Program-made: the position numbers and the translations under genes
The notes under the pieces: model-generated
Databases searched by the model: none
What the model saw: only the letters and a program-made list of their open reading frames with translations
Told to the model about the DNA's origin: nothing
Part shown: in pieces, positions 33,236-36,136 of the stretch
How the letters are laid out: every line of letters starts with the position of its first letter
Position numbering within the stretch: the first letter of the stretch is position 1
From: Reticulitermes lucifugus
Taxonomy: Eukaryota > Arthropoda > Insecta > Blattodea > Rhinotermitidae
DNA: 36,136 bases
Direction of reading: 5' to 3'
Assembly: GCA_026260175.1 (NCBI GenBank)
Contig: JAKCWW010000769.1
Location: 21,614-57,749 of the forward strand

Positions 33236-34244
33236 TTCGGAGGACCCTGCTGTCTCAACCTGCAGGACATCTAGAAGACTACAATCTTGGAAATACACAA
33301 TAATCTGCTTGGAATATCAGCTTACGAATCTTGTGGTTTTGTACCACACGCTTCAGATTTCCTTCTACCTCAGTCCTTTATTCACATTGCAACAAGTAGC
33401 AGGTGAACTATATCCGGTTTGTGCTTATTATCAGACATTTACTTTGCGAGCAAACTCTAAATGGAACTGTAATATTTGAGGTTTCCACGGCTGTGTTCTC
33501 CTGGCTTATGACACCGTGTATTCTGGTGGGCAGTAAGTAGATGCAGTGAATTGCTCCTAAATGTCGGTAACACCAGACTACACGGCGCTGGAACGGAGAA
33601 GAACAGGATCAAACTAAATTAGTTAATCTACATGCTTGAGCAACAAATTATTTTGTTCATATTTCACTAATTTTAGAATGCGTACTATACTAAATGAGAC
33701 CTCACCTAAATGAGTGTGTGAGTGAGTGAAGACTGAGTAAATTTATTACATATTAATTTTGAGCATAATGGAACCGAAGAAAACATATTGAAAGCGTCGT
33801 ATTAAAATTCGTTATGGAGAGAACAAACAATAATTTATTTTATCTAATACCGGACACCTGATTAAGACTCAAAGGGGCTACAGAATTCTTTCGTAAGGCT
33901 ATAAATAATACTGATCAAAACCTTTAATGCACTTAAATCCAACATAATTCAACGGTGTTTGCTAGAACAAAGGTAGAGGAAATAATTGATTTTATTGCTA
34001 GATATTAAATCAGCGTAATTCACGCCAGCCTAAAAAAATCATCCGTAGTCTGTATAAACAACTTTAAATAAGTATTATAAAAGGTGTGTTTTCAGGTTTC
34101 CACCGTGGCGTAAATAAGCCCCTTGCAATTTTGGGATGTTACGCAGGGTAGATTGGTAGTTAGACCGAAGATCTCAAGTATTACACAAAATTCTGGCAAA
34201 CGATTTTAAACTGTTGATAAGGTACAACTTTCTACTAAACCTAT
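33236..34244. other. Non-coding stretch, no gene recognised
   Basis: AT-rich DNA beyond the minisatellite, with short frames only. A short GTGAGTGAGTG run lies near 33717. Confidence 0.5.
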
Positions 34245-34503
34245 GTTTTCACCCTTTTTTTCATGGCTCGATAGCGCCTAGTGGTCCAAGGTCTCCTCGT
34301 TGTCCAGGCTTAACGATCACGCTCAGACATGCCACAATTGGTAGGACTCCTTCGCAGAAATTCTACCTGACAACACACAACACTCACAACAGACAGACAT
34401 CCATGACCCCGGCGAGATTCGAATCCGCAATCCCAGCAAGTGAGCGGCTGCAGACCCACGCCTTAAACCGCGCAGCCGCTGGGATAGGCAAGTTTTCACC
34501 CTT
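34245..34503 (-). mobile_element. tRNA-derived SINE with 12-bp target-site duplication
   Basis: GTTTTCACCCTT is repeated exactly at 34245-34256 and 34492-34503, so the insert is 34257-34491. On the minus strand it begins with a tRNA-like head: GCGCGGTTTAAGGCG as the A-box region and GGATTCGAATCTC (34426-34414) as the B box. It ends in GGACCACTAGGCGCTATCG, CCATG and a short A run. The tail resembles the fragment at 36083. The 97-codon plus frame and the 62-codon minus frame that overlap it are not genes. Confidence 0.85.
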
Positions 34504-35860
34504 ATAAGCATGACAGTTATTAGAATTTTATTTAAAATGCAATTTCTACCTCGCAGTAAGCAAAACGCATATTGATTCTATAGACTAATTGTTTAATGGT
34601 GTTTAGGAAAAAAATGGCTATTTATTTTCAGAATTATAAATACAATATTTGGGTGAAACAATTACTTAATTGTAATACACGTGATACAATGTACAAGTAG
34701 TAACAATTCTTCTTCAAAACGTTAATATTTATGGTTGAATACTACTACATGCGTAACAAAAGACTGAAGCAATAACGGAAATATACCAAAATTACCTCTA
34801 CTTGTTAAATATCACGGTCTTTAGATCTGCAGTAATGTTTCTGCAATGGAGTCAGTGCCATTTCAAAATAACTGGTTTGTCCTGAATGTGGAGACAGCGT
34901 CTAACAATCTTCATGACATTGTATCCGAGAAGACTTTAATTTTGATATTCACTGCCATTAAAACCTCAAACGCTTGAAAAAAACTCAAAACTCTTTTTGA
35001 CATTCAGAGAAATATCTGTTCTATAACCAGACACATTTTTTTTAATTGAGCATGAAGAATTGATTTTAAATACAGGTCTAATCCATCATTAGAAGAACCA
35101 TAAAGACCAACAACAACAACACAAAGGACTTGACAGGTAAGTCGCTCACATAATTTCAGTTATAACCATCATGTTCTTGTGCGAACAACCATATGCCATT
35201 ACAGCATGCATTACATTCATTCAGGAGAATAGGTCTCGACTGAAGCCACTGTTTTCAGTACGCAGTGAAATATATATAATGCGATAGAATCTAGCTATGA
35301 AATCAGCCAGAAATCCAACGGTGGCAGAAATCCGATGAAAATTAATTGAGGCTTGATTCGTCTACATTTGACAATGAAACGGATTCAGGAATTCGCAATA
35401 AAGCAAATTTCAACGACATATATCGACCCAATCATATAACAAGCCATATAACAAATATCTCGCGTGTTCCGTGTCGCAAGAGATACCATTATGTTAGACT
35501 TGTAGTATTAGGAACTGAACTTAATTAAATCCAGTAACTTGTTATTGTGTTTAATGTAAATATATTTAGGTATGTTAATGAACGTGAAATACGATTTCCA
35601 TTTGTTCCTTGGTGACGATTTCCTGTTTCTTTTGTTCCCAACTCACACACAGAATTTCTCCAGGAAAATTTCGTATCTCATTCAGGAAAAGCGTTTCGGT
35701 GCCAATACGAAGTAACATGTGAAAGTAAGAGGACCCTCTTGCACACTCCGGAACAGATATTGCTTTGAAGCAAGCTGTGATGTGCTGCTACTTATCTCTT
35801 GCATTGTCACTTCAGTACGGTCTATGTCGCTTTCGTTTGTTTTGCCCTATGGACCCATTA
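34504..35860. other. Non-coding stretch, no gene recognised
   Basis: AT-rich DNA, including a short CAA run near 35110. No gene, repeat or RNA feature that I can support. Confidence 0.5.
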
Positions 35861-35863
35861 TAC

Positions 35864-35894
35864 GCTATGTATGTATGTATGTATGTATGTATGT
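35864..35894. repeat. ATGT tetranucleotide microsatellite
   Basis: About seven ATGT units followed by GTGT variants. The motif is the complement of the CATA repeat at 11811-11872. Three overlapping short frames through it give Met-Tyr-Val-Cys repeats and are artefacts. Confidence 0.9.
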
Positions 35895-36082
35895 GTGTTT
35901 GCGTGCATGTATACATCTATGTGCTTATTTCTCAACTATGTATCAACTTATGGAGATATAAAGCGCAGAATTAGGTATGACAGCGTCATTAGGAGGAAGC
36001 CGTCTTAGAATATTTAAAGGCAAATTTACTACACTGACATTTCGTCGAACTGCGTAAAGTAATGTTTTATTTCATTTTTTTT

Positions 36083-36136
36083 CCAATGGCTCGACAGCCC
36101 CTTGGGGGCCTAGGCCGCCTTATTTTTCGAGGCTTC
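36083..36136 (-). mobile_element. SINE 3' tail, truncated by the window end
   Basis: CCAATGGCTCGACAGCCCCT, then TGGGGGCCTAGGCCGCC, after a T run, aligns with the tail of the 34257-34491 SINE (CATGGCTCGATAGCGCCTAG, then TGGTCCAAGGTCTCC). The head lies beyond the window. The element is on the minus strand, as shown by the T run (its A tail) at the left. Confidence 0.65.

Noticed and set aside
32624..33298. The longest minus-strand open frame (224 codons), Tyr-Leu-Pro and Ser-Gln-Leu rich.
   Set aside because: It is a translation of the minisatellite. Its repeats follow the DNA units, and overlapping frames on the same strand are open for the same reason.
1..36136. CRISPR-like arrays or bacterial defence systems.
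   Set aside because: The only regular array is the minisatellite. Its units have no conserved repeats separated by unique spacers, and there are no cas-like frames.

Overview
The window looks like AT-rich nuclear DNA from an arthropod, most likely an insect. I see no convincing host gene. None of the open reading frames is longer than 224 codons, and the longest ones are read through tandem repeats, SINEs or an assembly gap. There are no bacterial-style operons, rRNA genes, genuine tRNA genes or CRISPR arrays. The repeat content (tRNA-headed SINEs ending in GTAAAG-type tails, a decayed LINE 3' end, a mariner-like transposase scrap) resembles what I remember of cockroach and termite (Blattodea) genomes. 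That placement is an inference, not a database result.

Layout. 1-300: the 3' tail of one SINE followed by a second tRNA-like segment. 300-6250: mostly featureless, with a degenerate tandem repeat near 3.5 kb and a juxtaposed NotI/EcoRI site at 5657. 6254-6781: a 502-bp insertion between 13-bp direct repeats, built largely of a 220-bp inverted repeat whose right arm carries a hammerhead-ribozyme-like core. 8.0-12.2 kb: a CAG/CAA microsatellite, two copies of one SINE family, and CATA and TAA microsatellites. 14.3-15.4 kb: a LINE 3' end and other repeat fragments. 17.46 kb: a small CpG-rich patch. 18.7-20.5 kb: TACCGGTA-rich and foldback repeats, an AT microsatellite and a second, collapsed hammerhead-like motif. 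23.8 kb: a mariner-type transposase remnant. 25.6-27.0 kb: two minus-strand SINEs (one broken by a run of N) and a second LINE-tail-like scrap. 28.3 kb: a hairpin. 29.9 kb: a pyrimidine-rich block. 32.38-33.24 kb: a near-perfect 98-bp palindrome inside a 13-bp duplication, then a minisatellite with 4-bp-step unit lengths. 34.25 kb and 36.08 kb: two minus-strand SINEs with a shared tail, one bounded by a 12-bp target-site duplication.

The elements do not form a pathway. The window is a graveyard of retroelements and other repeats within intergenic or intronic DNA. The best candidate for something undescribed is the pair of palindromic insertions at 6.3 kb and 32.4 kb. They share no sequence but have the same plan: 13-bp direct repeats, a short unpaired left segment, and an inverted repeat whose right arm ends at the right-hand direct repeat. 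One of them also carries a plausible hammerhead core of the kind known from Penelope-like elements and retrozymes.
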